Positions 1-8,706 of a stretch of 34,618 nucleotides of DNA are shown here, in pieces. The notes beneath the pieces are model-generated. The model was not told where the DNA came from, searched no databases, and was given only the letters and a program-made list of their open reading frames with translations. This DNA comes from Pseudomonadota bacterium (lineage in GTDB: Bacteria; Pseudomonadota; Gammaproteobacteria; Steroidobacterales; Steroidobacteraceae). Position 1 is the stretch's first letter. Every line of letters starts with the position of its first letter. Both the position numbers and the translations under genes were made by a program. The stretch spans positions 1-34,618 of the forward strand of contig JAJZDX010000039.1 of NCBI GenBank assembly GCA_021805865.1, written 5' to 3'.

Positions 1-126
1 CACATCTGCCATCCATACCCCCAGCAACGTCTACTCGTTATGACCCAAGGCAGGAGCCGTATGCGGTAGCGCTGCACGTACGGATCCGTGGAGGGGGTGC
101 CGGGCAACCGGCATCCCTACTCCAAC
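1..126 (+). mobile_element. Group II intron, 3' end (domains V and VI)
   Basis: Bases 54-86 fit catalytic domain V: they open with the AGC triad (GAGCCGTATGCGG), have a short terminal loop and close with GCACGTACGGATC. Bases 90-124 fold as domain VI: GGAG and GGGTGCCGG pair with CCGGCATCCC and CTCC around a GCAA loop, leaving a bulged A near 119 as branch point. The 3' splice site is then near 126, seven bases on, ending in the usual AY. The short frame closing with TGA at 41-43 could be the tail of the intron-encoded reverse transcriptase, but too little is present to tell. The body lies left of the window. Confidence 0.8.
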
Positions 127-146
127 TGTTTGAGGCGGGTTTAAAA

Positions 147-196
147 GCTCCTGCCACAACAGCCGGTCATGTGGTCCCGGCCACTGCGGCAGGAGC
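147..196. repeat. Inverted repeat between intron end and IS256
   Basis: GCTCCTGCC (147-155) is exactly repeated in inverse as GGCAGGAGC (188-196) around a 32-base spacer. It lies between the intron 3' end and the transposase stop codon. It could be a terminator stem or the remains of another element's ends; there is no T-run. Confidence 0.4.
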
Positions 197-205
197 AGTC
201 TACTG

Positions 206-1462
206 CTATCCGAAGTTTCTCGTAAATCGATCAGCGTAGGCGATGGCGAACTGATTCATCGCCTCGGTCCACTCCCGGGCCGATCGACTCCAGTCGGCCG
301 TGATGTTCTTCAGCGCCAGCCAGATCAATTTGGTGGCCGCATCATCGCTCGGGAAGTGACCGCGGGTCTTGATGATCTTGCGCAGTCGCGCATTGACGCT
401 CTCGATCGCGTTGGTCGTGTAAATCACGCGTCGCACGGCCGGAGGAAAGGCGAAGAACGGAATGACCCGATCCCAGGCACGACGCCACAGTGCCGCGATC
501 GTCGGGTACCGCTCGCCCCAGGAGCCGTGCTCAAACGCCTCGAGCGCCTCCATCGCCGTCTCCGCGCTGGTCGCGGTGTAGATCGGCCGCAGCGCCTGGG
601 AGAGAACCTTGCGGTCCTTCCAGCTCGCGTATTCGAGGCTGTTACGGATCAGATGCACGATGCAGGTCTGCAGGGTCGTGGCCGGAAATGCCGTTCCCAG
701 GGCCTCTGGAATGCCCTTGAGGCCATCGGTGACCGCGATCAGGATGTCGGCGACGCCACGGGTCTTCAGGTCGTTGAAGACCTTCAGCCAGAACTTCGCC
801 CCCTCGGTGTTCTCGATCCAGATCCCCAGGATGTCGCGCGTCCCATCAGGCAGTACGCCGAGCGCGAGGTAAATCGCCTTGTTGCGCACCACGGCATCCT
901 CGCGGATCTTCACCCGCAGCGCATCGAAGAACACCACCGGGTACATCGGCTCGAGCGGGCGGCTCTGCCAGGCGGTGACCTCGGCCATCACCGCATCCGT
1001 CACGGAGCTGATGAACTCCGCGGAGACCTCCGTGCCGTACTGCTCGGTGAGAAATCCCTGAATCTCCCGCACCGTCATGCCGCGGGCGTACATCGCGATG
1101 ATCTTGTCGTCGAAGCCGGTGAAACGCCGCTCATGCTTGGGGATCAGCACCGGGTCGAAGCTGCCCTCCCGATCGCGCGGTATGTCGATGCGCAGAGGAC
1201 CGTCTTCGGTCAGCACCGTCTTGGCGCTCGTCCCGTTGCGGTGGTTGCTCGCCTCCTCGGGCTTCTCAGTGCCGGGGCCGTATCCCAGGTGGTGGGAGAG
1301 CTCCGCCCCCAGGCAGCGCTCGATCAAGGCCTTTTTAAACGCTTTGGACGCGGCATTGACCGCATCGGCGCTCATCGGGCCCTTGACGATCTGGTCGATC
1401 AGCTCAGAAGGGATGACTGGCAGGGCGGCATCGCTCGCCCGGGTCTTCTTGGTACGTGGCAT
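206..1462 (-). CDS. IS256-family (mutator-type) transposase
   Basis: A 418-residue DDE transposase, close to full length for the family. The catalytic triad is visible as D180 in VVFFDALRVKIRED, D246 in AVTDGLKGIPEAL and E354 in TTNAIESVNARLRK. The N-terminal part carries the usual GYGPGTEKPEEASNHRNG segment. It would cut and paste its IS by binding the terminal repeats. Start ATG at 1462 leaves about 53 bases to the right end of the IS. The C-terminus (YADRFTRNFG) looks ordinary, so the protein may be active although the left IS end is not recognised. An open frame antisense to it is a shadow. Confidence 0.95.
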   Translation of the reverse strand: MPRTKKTRASDAALPVIPSELIDQIVKGPMSADAVNAASKAFKKALIERCLGAELSHHLGYGPGTEKPEEASNHRNGTSAKTVLTEDGPLRIDIPRDREGSFDPVLIPKHERRFTGFDDKIIAMYARGMTVREIQGFLTEQYGTEVSAEFISSVTDAVMAEVTAWQSRPLEPMYPVVFFDALRVKIREDAVVRNKAIYLALGVLPDGTRDILGIWIENTEGAKFWLKVFNDLKTRGVADILIAVTDGLKGIPEALGTAFPATTLQTCIVHLIRNSLEYASWKDRKVLSQALRPIYTATSAETAMEALEAFEHGSWGERYPTIAALWRRAWDRVIPFFAFPPAVRRVIYTTNAIESVNARLRKIIKTRGHFPSDDAATKLIWLALKNITADWSRSAREWTEAMNQFAIAYADRFTRNFG

Positions 1463-1515
1463 AGGTGCTCCAGGTTCTCATGCTATGCCTCGCACACAAA
1501 ATTTATGACACTCTC
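206..1515 (-). mobile_element. IS256-family insertion sequence, left end not recognisable
   Basis: On the minus strand the right end reads GAGAGTGTCATAAATTTTG (outer edge near 1515), which resembles IS256-family terminal inverted repeats. No matching repeat is visible between the transposase stop (206) and the intron end (126), so the left terminus is lost or too diverged to see. The element therefore looks immobile as it stands. Its right end lies inside the coding frame of the next gene. Confidence 0.7.
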
Positions 1516-2292
1516 CTCTTGATTGGCTACGCGACCTTCGAGCGGCGGGTCAATGACTGCGGCAACTTCCCATTTTCCCCACTCAAGTGCGGTCGTTTCT
1601 TCCTCAGTGAGAGTGGGTAGGTGATTTCTCGCCAGCCTATATCTTGTCCACCCAAAGGTCAGGAAGTCTGCTGCACGCTGTTTAATAGATGCGCTCGCCT
1701 CGTCTCCGGAAGCACTTGTACTCAGTGCCCCAGCGAGACCGCCGAGATGGCGACGAATGAATCGGCCAATATCTGCCTCCCTATTGTCAAAGCAGATTTC
1801 CAGCATCGCTGGCCAATCTTTTGGGACGGCGCCCGCCGTGCTAAAAGTGCCGTTGGCGTGAAGCGTTCGAATGGGAATTTCCCCGACCTTCAATAACTCT
1901 GTACCCGATTCAACGAGTGCTCGACCAATGGCGACTGGCACTCGCACACCCGGCGGAACAACGAGAACCGGATATTCTTGGCCGTTGCGTTCGCCAAAAC
2001 CCATTGCGATTTCAAATCTGTCGGATGCATGTCGCGAGATCAATTCCTGAATCTTGTCAGTCGAGAAGACCTGGCGCACATTTGCCGGGGCAGCTGGGTC
2101 GGGTTGGCGGGTCCTGTCATCGAATCCGACTATCAGGTACCCGCCATTGCGGTTGTATAGTGCCAGCGTGGCTTTGATGATCTTGGCTTGATCAACTTTA
2201 ATGCTGGGATCAAGCCACCGCTTCAGTTCCTGGTTAAGCCCTTCGGTCGGCTGGGCTACCAACCGGTTCAGCAGATCTTGATCAATGTCCAT
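1483..2292 (-). pseudogene. AlbA_2 (Schlafen-type) putative DNA-binding protein, 3' end cut off by IS256
   Basis: The N-terminal half matches AlbA_2 domains: EGLNQELKRWLD, then KATLALYNRNGGYLIVGFDD near residues 45-58 and VFSTDKIQELI and YPVLVVPPG after it. Such proteins are putative DNA- or RNA-binding regulators, often in accessory regions. The reading frame runs into the IS right end: the last codons (SVINFVCEA) are IS terminal-repeat sequence and the TAG stop is inside the IS. At least part of the C-terminus is therefore lost, and the rest is not on the other side of the IS. It is divergent from the T4SS operon, so the intact ancestor may have controlled it; that is inference. Start ATG at 2292. 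Confidence 0.7.
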
Positions 2293-2538
2293 TGGACTTG
2301 GGCGGTGGGCTGGCTTGCTTTGCCGTCAGCAATACTCGAACGATGGGCGCTCATGTGGAAAGCGGAACATACCACATGTGGAGGTACGCTGAGCCGCGAT
2401 CCCGGGCCCATGCCCATCCTTAACGCGGCCTGGCGTCGTTGGTCTTCTGCCATCGTAGACGGACGGCGAGAACGTACCCATAGGGCCCACCCGGGGGAGA
2501 AAGGGGAAAGGTCGCATACCGCGCCTGTGGAGAACCCC
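2293..2538. promoter_or_regulatory. Leader and divergent control region upstream of the T4SS operon
   Basis: This 246-base stretch separates the minus-strand AlbA_2 gene from virB2. It holds the perfect palindrome CCACATGTGG (2372-2381), whose CATGTGGA half recurs at 2352-2359, a layout typical of an operator. At 2482-2510 it carries AGGGCCCacCCGGGGGAGAAA, one copy of a purine-rich leader motif also seen at 9631 and 19510. No clear -35/-10 pair was found. Confidence 0.4.
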
Positions 2539-2907
2539 ATGAACTTTCCCCGAAATCTGAAACAGCGCGCGATCCGCCGAGTTGCCTTGGCGCGCGTGAC
2601 GGCCACGACCGTCGCGGTACTCGCGCTCTCCTCGGGCAGTGCCGACGCCCAGATGATCGGCACGAATTACACCTGCGGCGAGATGGGATGGGATCACTGG
2701 ATCGGCGTCATCGTCGGGGATCTTACGGGTCCCGTGACCGTGGGGGTCGGCGTCGTTGCCGCGCTTGCCGCCGGGTTCGCGTTGGCCTTTGGCGAGGACC
2801 TCTCCGGTATCGGCAAGCGCGCGCTTCAGGTGGTGCTCGCCATCGCCTTCATTCCCGCGGTGCTGAAACTCATGACGCTGATGGGACTGTCGGTCCCGAT
2901 GTGCTGA
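2539..2907 (+). CDS. virB2: VirB2/TrbC-family conjugal pilin
   Basis: A 122-residue prepilin. It starts with a basic n-region and a signal peptide ending GSADA near residue 38. Two hydrophobic helices follow (VTVGVGVVAALAAGFALAF and ALQVVLAIAFIPAVLKLM) around a short polar loop with GEDLSGIGKRA, the usual VirB2/TrbC hairpin. After processing it would sit in the inner membrane and be polymerised into the T4SS pilus. It is the first gene of the secretion block, followed by virB3 and virB4. ATG 2539 is chosen because it gives a proper signal peptide; the frame is open further upstream without coding character. A hairpin after the stop may set its mRNA excess. Confidence 0.85.
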   Translation: MNFPRNLKQRAIRRVALARVTATTVAVLALSSGSADAQMIGTNYTCGEMGWDHWIGVIVGDLTGPVTVGVGVVAALAAGFALAFGEDLSGIGKRALQVVLAIAFIPAVLKLMTLMGLSVPMC

Positions 2908-2928
2908 GGCAGCGTTCGGCGGCCGGCA

Positions 2929-2953
2929 CCCCCGACCGGTGGACGGTCGGGGG
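2929..2953 (+). terminator. GC hairpin after the VirB2 pilin gene
   Basis: CCCCCGACCG (2929-2938) and CGGTCGGGGG (2944-2953) form a perfect 10-bp stem with loop GTGGA, 21 bases after the virB2 stop. There is no T-run, so it is more likely an mRNA-stabilising or attenuating hairpin than a full terminator. The major pilus gene pilS carries a similar one. Confidence 0.65.
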
Positions 2954-2976
2954 TCAAGCGAGGCGCGAGGTGAGAA

Positions 2977-3300
2977 ATGGCTGATAGCGAGAACGAACCG
3001 GCGTTGCCCCCAGGCGCGGCCCCGATCCATGAAAGCCTGAATCGTCCGCTACTGCTTTTGGGTGGCGAGCGCATGGGCGTGATTCTGCTCGGGGCCGTGT
3101 GCGGGATCTTCGGTGTCTTGCTGATGCATTGGTGGAGCTTCGTGCTCGGCATTGTCCTGTGGGTTGCCGGTAGAGAGATGCTCAAGCATGCGGCGAAGGC
3201 CGATCCGCAACTGTCGATGACGGCGCGCCGCTTCCTTAAATACAAGACGTTTTATCCGGCCGCGGCCACCCCGTTCGCAGGACTGAAGGAGAAAGTTTGA
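2977..3300 (+). CDS. virB3: VirB3/TrbD-family inner-membrane protein
   Basis: A 107-residue protein with the VirB3/TrbD layout: a polar N-terminus (IHESLNRPLLLLGGER), then two adjoining membrane segments (MGVILLGAVCGIFGVLLM and SFVLGIVLWVAGREML), then a cytoplasmic tail with FLKYKTFYPA. VirB3 proteins anchor the VirB4 ATPase to the inner-membrane complex. The stop codon overlaps the virB4 start (TGATG), which fits translational coupling of the two partners. Confidence 0.88.
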   Translation: MADSENEPALPPGAAPIHESLNRPLLLLGGERMGVILLGAVCGIFGVLLMHWWSFVLGIVLWVAGREMLKHAAKADPQLSMTARRFLKYKTFYPAAATPFAGLKEKV

Positions 3301-5792
3301 TGCTCGCGCTCGCGGAATTCCGTCTCAAAGCGAAGGGTCTGCCGGATTACCTGCCGTGGGCGGCGCTCATTGAAAACGGCGTCGTGCTCACCAAGGCCGG
3401 CGGACTCATGACTGCATGGGAGTACGCCGGTCCCGATCTCGATTCGGCAACGCAGGGTGAGCTCATCGGCATGGCTTCCCGAGTGAACGGGGCGCTGTCG
3501 CTCGGCGAGGGATGGGTCTTACACGCGGATGCCGTGCGCGCGATGGCGCCAGGATATGCACCCATCGGCGCATTTCCCGATCGAACCACGCGCATGATCG
3601 ATGACATCCGTCGTCAGCGTTTTGAGAGCGATGGTTACGGTTTCAAGAGTCGCTACGTGCTCACGGTGACGTGGTTCCCGCCGGTGGACCGCCAGGATAA
3701 GACCGCTCGGTTCTTTACCGAAGGGGGGAGCGAATCCACCTGGTCGGCGCAACTCGAGCGCTTCCGGCGCGGCGTGCGCGAAATCGAGGACCGCCTGTCG
3801 GGGGTGGCGAGAATCCGGCGTCTTAGGGACACTGTGGACGGGCGTACCGGGGTGGTGAAGAGCGAGCTGCTCGCCCACCTCGAGAGCTGCGTGACCATGC
3901 GCAACGCCACCGCGCCGTTCGCGATGCCGAGCGTGCCGATGTACCTCGATGCCGTGCTCGGACGGCATGATCTGGTGACCGGATTTCAACCCCGCGTCGA
4001 CGATCAGTACATCACGGCCATCTGCATCACGGGCTTTCCACCCTATTCGGTCCCGGGAATGTTCGATCAACTCGCACGTCTACCGGTGGAGTATCGCTGG
4101 AGCACGCGCTTCATCGAACTCGATCCGCAGGAAGCGGAGCAGCTCGCCAACAGCTATCGGAGCAAATGGGCGCAGAAGCGAAAGTCCATGATGAACTTCC
4201 TGCGTGAAGCCGGCGGCGGGCAGGCTACGCACATCAACCTCGATGCCGACCGCGCGACGAACGATGCGATCGTCGCGGTCGCGGAGGCGAGCCAGGGGAA
4301 AGTGATCTTTGGCTATTACACGAGTGTCCTGCTGCTCGCGGATCGCAGTCTCGCCACACTCGAGGAGGCCGCGCAGGACATCCGCAAGGTGATCCTTAAT
4401 CTCGGGTTTCAGGCGCGCATCGAGACGGTGAATGCGGTGGATGCCTATCTTGGGACCATGCCCGGGAACACGACGGCAAACGTGCGCCGGCCCGTGGTGC
4501 ACACGCTCAATCTTGCGCATCTGATGCCCTTCACGACCGTGTGGGCGGGACCCGATGAGAACCCCTGTCCGTTCTACCGGCCGCTCGGCGCGGCGGCAGA
4601 GGAAGGTGCGAAGGTTCCGCCGTTGCTTTGGACGCGAACCGCGGGCGCGACCCCGTTTCGCCTGTGCCTGCACTTTGGTGATCTTGGCCATGCGGCGGTA
4701 CTCGGCCCCACGGGAAGTGGCAAGTCGACGCTTCTGGCAACGGCCGTCGCGCAGCATTTCCGCTATGCCCGCGCGCAGGTGTTTGCCTTCGACAAGGGTT
4801 ATTCGATGCTGCCGCTCGCTTGGGCGGCCGGCGGTGAGCACTATGACATCTCGAGCGGGGCGGACGGTGTGGGGGGACCTACCGTGTCATTTGCGCCGCT
4901 CGCGCGTTGCGACGAGGAGAGCGAGCAGCGTTGGGCGGCAGAGTGGCTGGAATCGTGCGTCGAGCTTCAGGGCGTGCGAGTGACGCCGGAGCAGCGCCAG
5001 GAAATCTATCGCGCGGTAAAGCAGTTGGGGGACTTTGAGGATCCGAAGTTGCGCACCCTGGGACAATTTCGCGCGACGATCCAGGATGCAGACCTGCGCA
5101 CGGCGATCGAGCCGTACACGGTTCGCGGCATCGCCGGCGACCTTCTCGATGCGACCGAGGACGGATTGGGGGAGGACCGGTTCCAAGTGTTTGAAATGGA
5201 ACACCTCCTTGCGCGCGGGGATCGTGTCGTTCTTCCCGTACTCACGTATCTCTTTCACCGGCTCGAGCAGCGATTTAATGGCCGGCCCACCTTGCTTGTG
5301 CTCGATGAGGCATGGGTCATGTTGGGGCATCCGGTATTCAAGGCCAAGATCCGCGAGTGGCTCAAGGTGCTGCGCAAGGCGAACGTGGCGGTGGTATTCG
5401 CGACCCAGTCGCTCTCGGACCTCGCAAAGTCAGGCATCGCGGATGTGATCATCGAGTCGTGTCCGACGAAGATTCTCCTGCCGAATTCCACCGCGCAGGA
5501 CGATGTTTCGCGGGGGATCTACCGCGAGCTTCTGGGTCTCAATGACCGTCAGCTCGAGATGCTCGCCGCGGCCACGCCGAAGCGCCAGTATTACATGCTC
5601 CATCCGGACGGCCGGCGGCTCTTTGAGCTCGGAATCTCCGGTCCTGAGCTCGCCTTCGTGGGGGCTTCGAGCCGCGAAGAGATCACGCGGATCCGTGACC
5701 TTCGCGCATCGAATCCGGATGGATGGCCGGCTCAATGGCTGCGCGAGCGCGGCGAATGGGCATGGGCCCAGGCATGGGAGAACTATCAGTAG
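3300..5792 (+). CDS. virB4: VirB4/TrbE-family T4SS ATPase
   Basis: An 830-residue ATPase that powers pilus assembly and substrate transfer at the cytoplasmic face. The N-terminal CagE/TrbE domain begins with DYLPWAALIENGVVLTKAGGL. The C-terminal P-loop domain has Walker A GPTGSGKS at about residues 468-475 and Walker B LLVLDEAW near 664-671, followed by KVLRKANVAVVFATQSLSDL, typical of VirB4. Length is normal for the family. The start is ATG at 3300, overlapping the virB3 stop by one base and preceded by AAGGAGAAAG. A TTG one codon upstream is possible but less likely. Confidence 0.95.
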   Translation: MLALAEFRLKAKGLPDYLPWAALIENGVVLTKAGGLMTAWEYAGPDLDSATQGELIGMASRVNGALSLGEGWVLHADAVRAMAPGYAPIGAFPDRTTRMIDDIRRQRFESDGYGFKSRYVLTVTWFPPVDRQDKTARFFTEGGSESTWSAQLERFRRGVREIEDRLSGVARIRRLRDTVDGRTGVVKSELLAHLESCVTMRNATAPFAMPSVPMYLDAVLGRHDLVTGFQPRVDDQYITAICITGFPPYSVPGMFDQLARLPVEYRWSTRFIELDPQEAEQLANSYRSKWAQKRKSMMNFLREAGGGQATHINLDADRATNDAIVAVAEASQGKVIFGYYTSVLLLADRSLATLEEAAQDIRKVILNLGFQARIETVNAVDAYLGTMPGNTTANVRRPVVHTLNLAHLMPFTTVWAGPDENPCPFYRPLGAAAEEGAKVPPLLWTRTAGATPFRLCLHFGDLGHAAVLGPTGSGKSTLLATAVAQHFRYARAQVFAFDKGYSMLPLAWAAGGEHYDISSGADGVGGPTVSFAPLARCDEESEQRWAAEWLESCVELQGVRVTPEQRQEIYRAVKQLGDFEDPKLRTLGQFRATIQDADLRTAIEPYTVRGIAGDLLDATEDGLGEDRFQVFEMEHLLARGDRVVLPVLTYLFHRLEQRFNGRPTLLVLDEAWVMLGHPVFKAKIREWLKVLRKANVAVVFATQSLSDLAKSGIADVIIESCPTKILLPNSTAQDDVSRGIYRELLGLNDRQLEMLAAATPKRQYYMLHPDGRRLFELGISGPELAFVGASSREEITRIRDLRASNPDGWPAQWLRERGEWAWAQAWENYQ

Positions 5793-6107
5793 TCAATACA
5801 CCCAAAGGGGCTGAAGCCGCCGGCCGCGGCGTGTGTCCGGCATCCGCTTGCAACGGACGCCGGGAATGCATTGCCAGAGCGCCGAAGGGTGTGCGCGTAT
5901 ACACGCACACCCGCAGGGGCGGTCGTCGAGTCAGATGCGGCGGGGATGTCTGGCGGCATCACCCGTCCCAGTAGCGGACCCGTCTCGCGCGGAGCGGACA
6001 TCCGGCACGCCGCCAGGACGCAGTCCCGTCACGAGAGGACCAAACCCGGGCGGAAGAGTCGATGAGACTCTACCGCTCGGGGGCGGTCGCGGAAGTGGAG
6101 AGTTCTC
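5793..6107 (+). promoter_or_regulatory. Structured 315-base leader between virB4 and trbJ
   Basis: No gene is seen here. CCGGCATCCG (5837-5846) and CGGACGCCGG (5854-5863) form a stem with one mismatch and loop CTTGCAA. Bases 5887-5912 form an almost perfect 26-base palindrome (GGGTGTGCG against CGCACACCC). GAGTC(GATGA)GACTC lies at 6056-6070. CCCGGGCGGAAGAG near 6044 resembles the leader motif seen elsewhere in the cluster. The first hairpin could attenuate transcription after virB4, and the palindrome could be an operator or a re-initiation site. Confidence 0.5.
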
Positions 6108-6818
6108 ATGCGAGTCAAATTATCGGTTCTCGGTGCCGCCTTCGGAGCCACCCTGATCCTTGCGTCCGCCGCGCCGCCGGCCCGGGCGGTGTCCGAGGTC
6201 GCGGGCGCGACCTTCCCCGAACAGATTGTGCAGGAAGTCACGGCCGTCGAACAAGACGAGCAGGCCGCCATGCAGACCGAGCAGCAGATCAGCATGCTCG
6301 CGAACCAAGCGATCAACCTCGGCACGATGCCGCTGCAGCTCTGGGGGCAGTTGACCGCCCCGGTCATGCAGATGCAGGAAATTATCGGACAGGCGCAGGG
6401 CATCTCCGCAAGCGTGCAGGACACCGCCGCGCAAACCGCCTATGAGTACGGCGATCCCACAGGCTCAGTCGGCTATGCCGGCGGCACGCTGGCACAGTGG
6501 ACGCAAGGCTTCAATCAGCAGATCACGGGCGTGCTGCATGAGTACGGCTTGTCCCGGCAGCAGTTCGCGACCTCAGCCGCGACCGAACAGACGTTGCAGG
6601 CGGCGTCGCGCAGCGCGCAGGGTCGCAATCAGATTCTTCAGGCGAGCAATGCGATGAACGGAGTGCTCGCGACGGAGCTTTCGCAGCTCGACACCGACAC
6701 GCGCACGGCCAATACCGCGATTCTCACCGATATGGGCAATCGCGCGAACGCTAGGGTTGCTAAGCAGAAGGTTCTCAGCGGCTATCTCACCGCGCCGCTC
6801 CTGAAGTCCCCGTACTGA
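6108..6818 (+). CDS. trbJ: TrbJ/VirB5-family conjugal transfer protein
   Basis: A 236-residue exported protein. A signal peptide (LSVLGAAFGATLILASAAPPARA) is followed by a mostly helical, Gln- and Ala-rich body with EQIVQEVTAVEQDEQAAMQTEQQISMLANQAINL, the repetitive helix pattern of TrbJ. VirB5/TrbJ proteins act in the periplasm as minor pilus-tip or adhesion components. The C-terminus (TAPLLKSPY) is short and polar. Spacing to trbL is 8 bases, so the two are co-transcribed. Assignment rests on the helix pattern, the size and the position between virB4 and trbL. Confidence 0.8.
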   Translation: MRVKLSVLGAAFGATLILASAAPPARAVSEVAGATFPEQIVQEVTAVEQDEQAAMQTEQQISMLANQAINLGTMPLQLWGQLTAPVMQMQEIIGQAQGISASVQDTAAQTAYEYGDPTGSVGYAGGTLAQWTQGFNQQITGVLHEYGLSRQQFATSAATEQTLQAASRSAQGRNQILQASNAMNGVLATELSQLDTDTRTANTAILTDMGNRANARVAKQKVLSGYLTAPLLKSPY

Positions 6819-6826
6819 GGTCACGT

Positions 6827-8704
6827 ATGCGTCACCGTCGCCGCCTAATTCTTCTCGCCGCGATCGCAGCGGTGCTCTTGCCGGCACTTGCGCAGGCTGC
6901 GGTGGGCACGTGCGCGCCCGCCACGGCGGGCACGCCTTCGACCTGTCTCACCAATGGGTTCTTCGACACCATTCTCAGCATGGTCGAGAACGCGACGGCG
7001 AATTGGGTGTCAATCGGCGCCGGCAAGACGGGTATCGGGTGGCTGATCTTCACGTCGCTCGCGACGCTCGAGATGCTGTGGTGGGGCGTGACCAATGCGT
7101 TGCGGAAGAATGACCTCGGGGAGTGGTTTTCGAGTTTGTTTTTAAAGATGTTGGAGATTTCTTTCTTCGGCTTCATCGTCGCCACCGCGCCCACGTGGAT
7201 GCCCTATATTCCGCAACAATTCGAGACGATCGGCCAGAAGTTCCTCGCGGCCTCACAGTTCGGTACGCCGCCCGGTGCTGCCACCGTGCCGCTCACTCCG
7301 TCCGGGATCATGACGGAGGCGGCAAACGTGGAAGGGATCCTCTGGAATGGAGGCAACCCCACCCGGGTGGCCGGTGGCGGTAATCCCACCACGGGCGTTG
7401 GCACGAGTCCAACAAACTCGAATTGTTCCATTGGACATCCCATCAATTGCGTCAAACAGGCTGCGGAGAATGCCATGGAAGGCATGGTGGCATCCCTGGC
7501 GACGGTTATCACGTCACTGCTCTTGTACTTGGGTTTCGGTCTCGTGGCTCTTCAACTGATGATGACTTTGATGGAGATGTACATGGTGCTCGGGATCGGC
7601 AGCATCATGTTGGGATTTCTGGGATCCAGGTGGACCGTGCAATTTGGCGAGCGGTATGCGAGTTATGCGGCGAGCGTCGGGGTGAAGCTGCTCACGACGT
7701 ATGGCGTGAGCGCCGTCATGGTGCACATGGCGCAGCAGGATGCCTCCTGGCTGAATCAATTGGCTGCCGGGCAAGTGCTGCCCGTCCCTAATATGTTGGC
7801 GCTGGGCACATCCGGTCTCCTCGGCGGGATCATGGCGCTCACGATTCCCTCGGTCGCGGGCAGCATCATGGGCGGCGCGGCGAGCCTCGGGCTCTCGCAC
7901 CTGACTTCCGCGGGCGGCGGGATCGCGCGCGCTGGCGCGGCGACGGCGCTCGGGGCGGCGGCCGGCGGCGTTGCAGCCAAGGCCGCGCTGGGCCGCCTGG
8001 CGGCACTCACGTCCGTGTCAGGGACGCCCGCGGGCGGGATCGGAGGCGCCGCGAGCTCGGTGGGAGGGTTCAAGGGCGGCGCGGGCGCGATCGCGGCCAC
8101 CCCGCCGCCGCCCGGCAGCGCGGGGAGTGCTGCGGGTGCCGGCATGGGCATGAGTGGCAAGGCCGCAGGGGCGGGGGTCGCGGCGGCCGGGAAGGCCGCC
8201 GGAGCGGCGCTCTCGGCGGTGCCGGGCCTTCAGCCCGTCGGGGCGGCGGTCTCCGCCGCAGGACAGGCGGCCGGGAAGGGCGTCGAAGCGGCTGGGAAGG
8301 CCGCAGGGGAAGGGACTAAGGCGGCTGGCCAGGCCGCCAGTGCGGCTGGGAAAGCCGGGGGCACCGCCGGCAAGACGGCGGGCGCGAGTCAAGCTGCATC
8401 GGGTGCCGGCGCGTCTGCCGGTGGGGCTGTCCCTGCGGGGGCCACCCCCTTCAGCGGCGGTGCCCCGCCCACCGGTGGTGCTCCCAGCACGGGCGGGCCG
8501 GATCAACTCGGTGCCCCGGGCGCCGCCGGAGGCGGCCCATCGGGCGGTGGTGCCGGTGGGGGCGAAGCCGAGAAGCAAGAACCGTCCACTGCGGCCAAAC
8601 TCTGGAAACAGGCCCAGCAGCATGCGGGGCAGGCGCCTCGCGGGCTGCAGCACGAGGGCGGGGTCAGTGCGCCGGGAATCCGCTTTGGGCACTCGGAGGA
8701 TTAG
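6827..8704 (+). CDS. trbL: TrbL/VirB6-family polytopic membrane protein
   Basis: A 625-residue protein. A signal peptide (LILLAAIAAVLLPALAQA) leads into a conserved region (NGFFDTILSMVENATANW, LIFTSLATLEMLWWGV, FFGFIVATAPTWMPY) and several membrane helices up to about residue 360 (TSLLLYLGFGLVALQLMMTL, YMVLGIGSIMLGFLG, KLLTTYGVSAVMVHMA). TrbL/VirB6 forms part of the inner-membrane translocation channel. The last ~250 residues are an Ala/Gly/Pro-rich low-complexity tail with repeated KAAG-type units and then QQHAGQAPRGLQHEGG. Many TrbL proteins have such a tail, but this one is long; it may reach into the periplasm or cytoplasm as a flexible arm. Confidence 0.9.
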   Translation: MRHRRRLILLAAIAAVLLPALAQAAVGTCAPATAGTPSTCLTNGFFDTILSMVENATANWVSIGAGKTGIGWLIFTSLATLEMLWWGVTNALRKNDLGEWFSSLFLKMLEISFFGFIVATAPTWMPYIPQQFETIGQKFLAASQFGTPPGAATVPLTPSGIMTEAANVEGILWNGGNPTRVAGGGNPTTGVGTSPTNSNCSIGHPINCVKQAAENAMEGMVASLATVITSLLLYLGFGLVALQLMMTLMEMYMVLGIGSIMLGFLGSRWTVQFGERYASYAASVGVKLLTTYGVSAVMVHMAQQDASWLNQLAAGQVLPVPNMLALGTSGLLGGIMALTIPSVAGSIMGGAASLGLSHLTSAGGGIARAGAATALGAAAGGVAAKAALGRLAALTSVSGTPAGGIGGAASSVGGFKGGAGAIAATPPPPGSAGSAAGAGMGMSGKAAGAGVAAAGKAAGAALSAVPGLQPVGAAVSAAGQAAGKGVEAAGKAAGEGTKAAGQAASAAGKAGGTAGKTAGASQAASGAGASAGGAVPAGATPFSGGAPPTGGAPSTGGPDQLGAPGAAGGGPSGGGAGGGEAEKQEPSTAAKLWKQAQQHAGQAPRGLQHEGGVSAPGIRFGHSED

Positions 8705-8706
8705 CG

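Noticed and set aside
356-1522. Long plus-strand open frame opposite the transposase
   Set aside because: Antisense shadow of the IS256 transposase with no recognisable motif.
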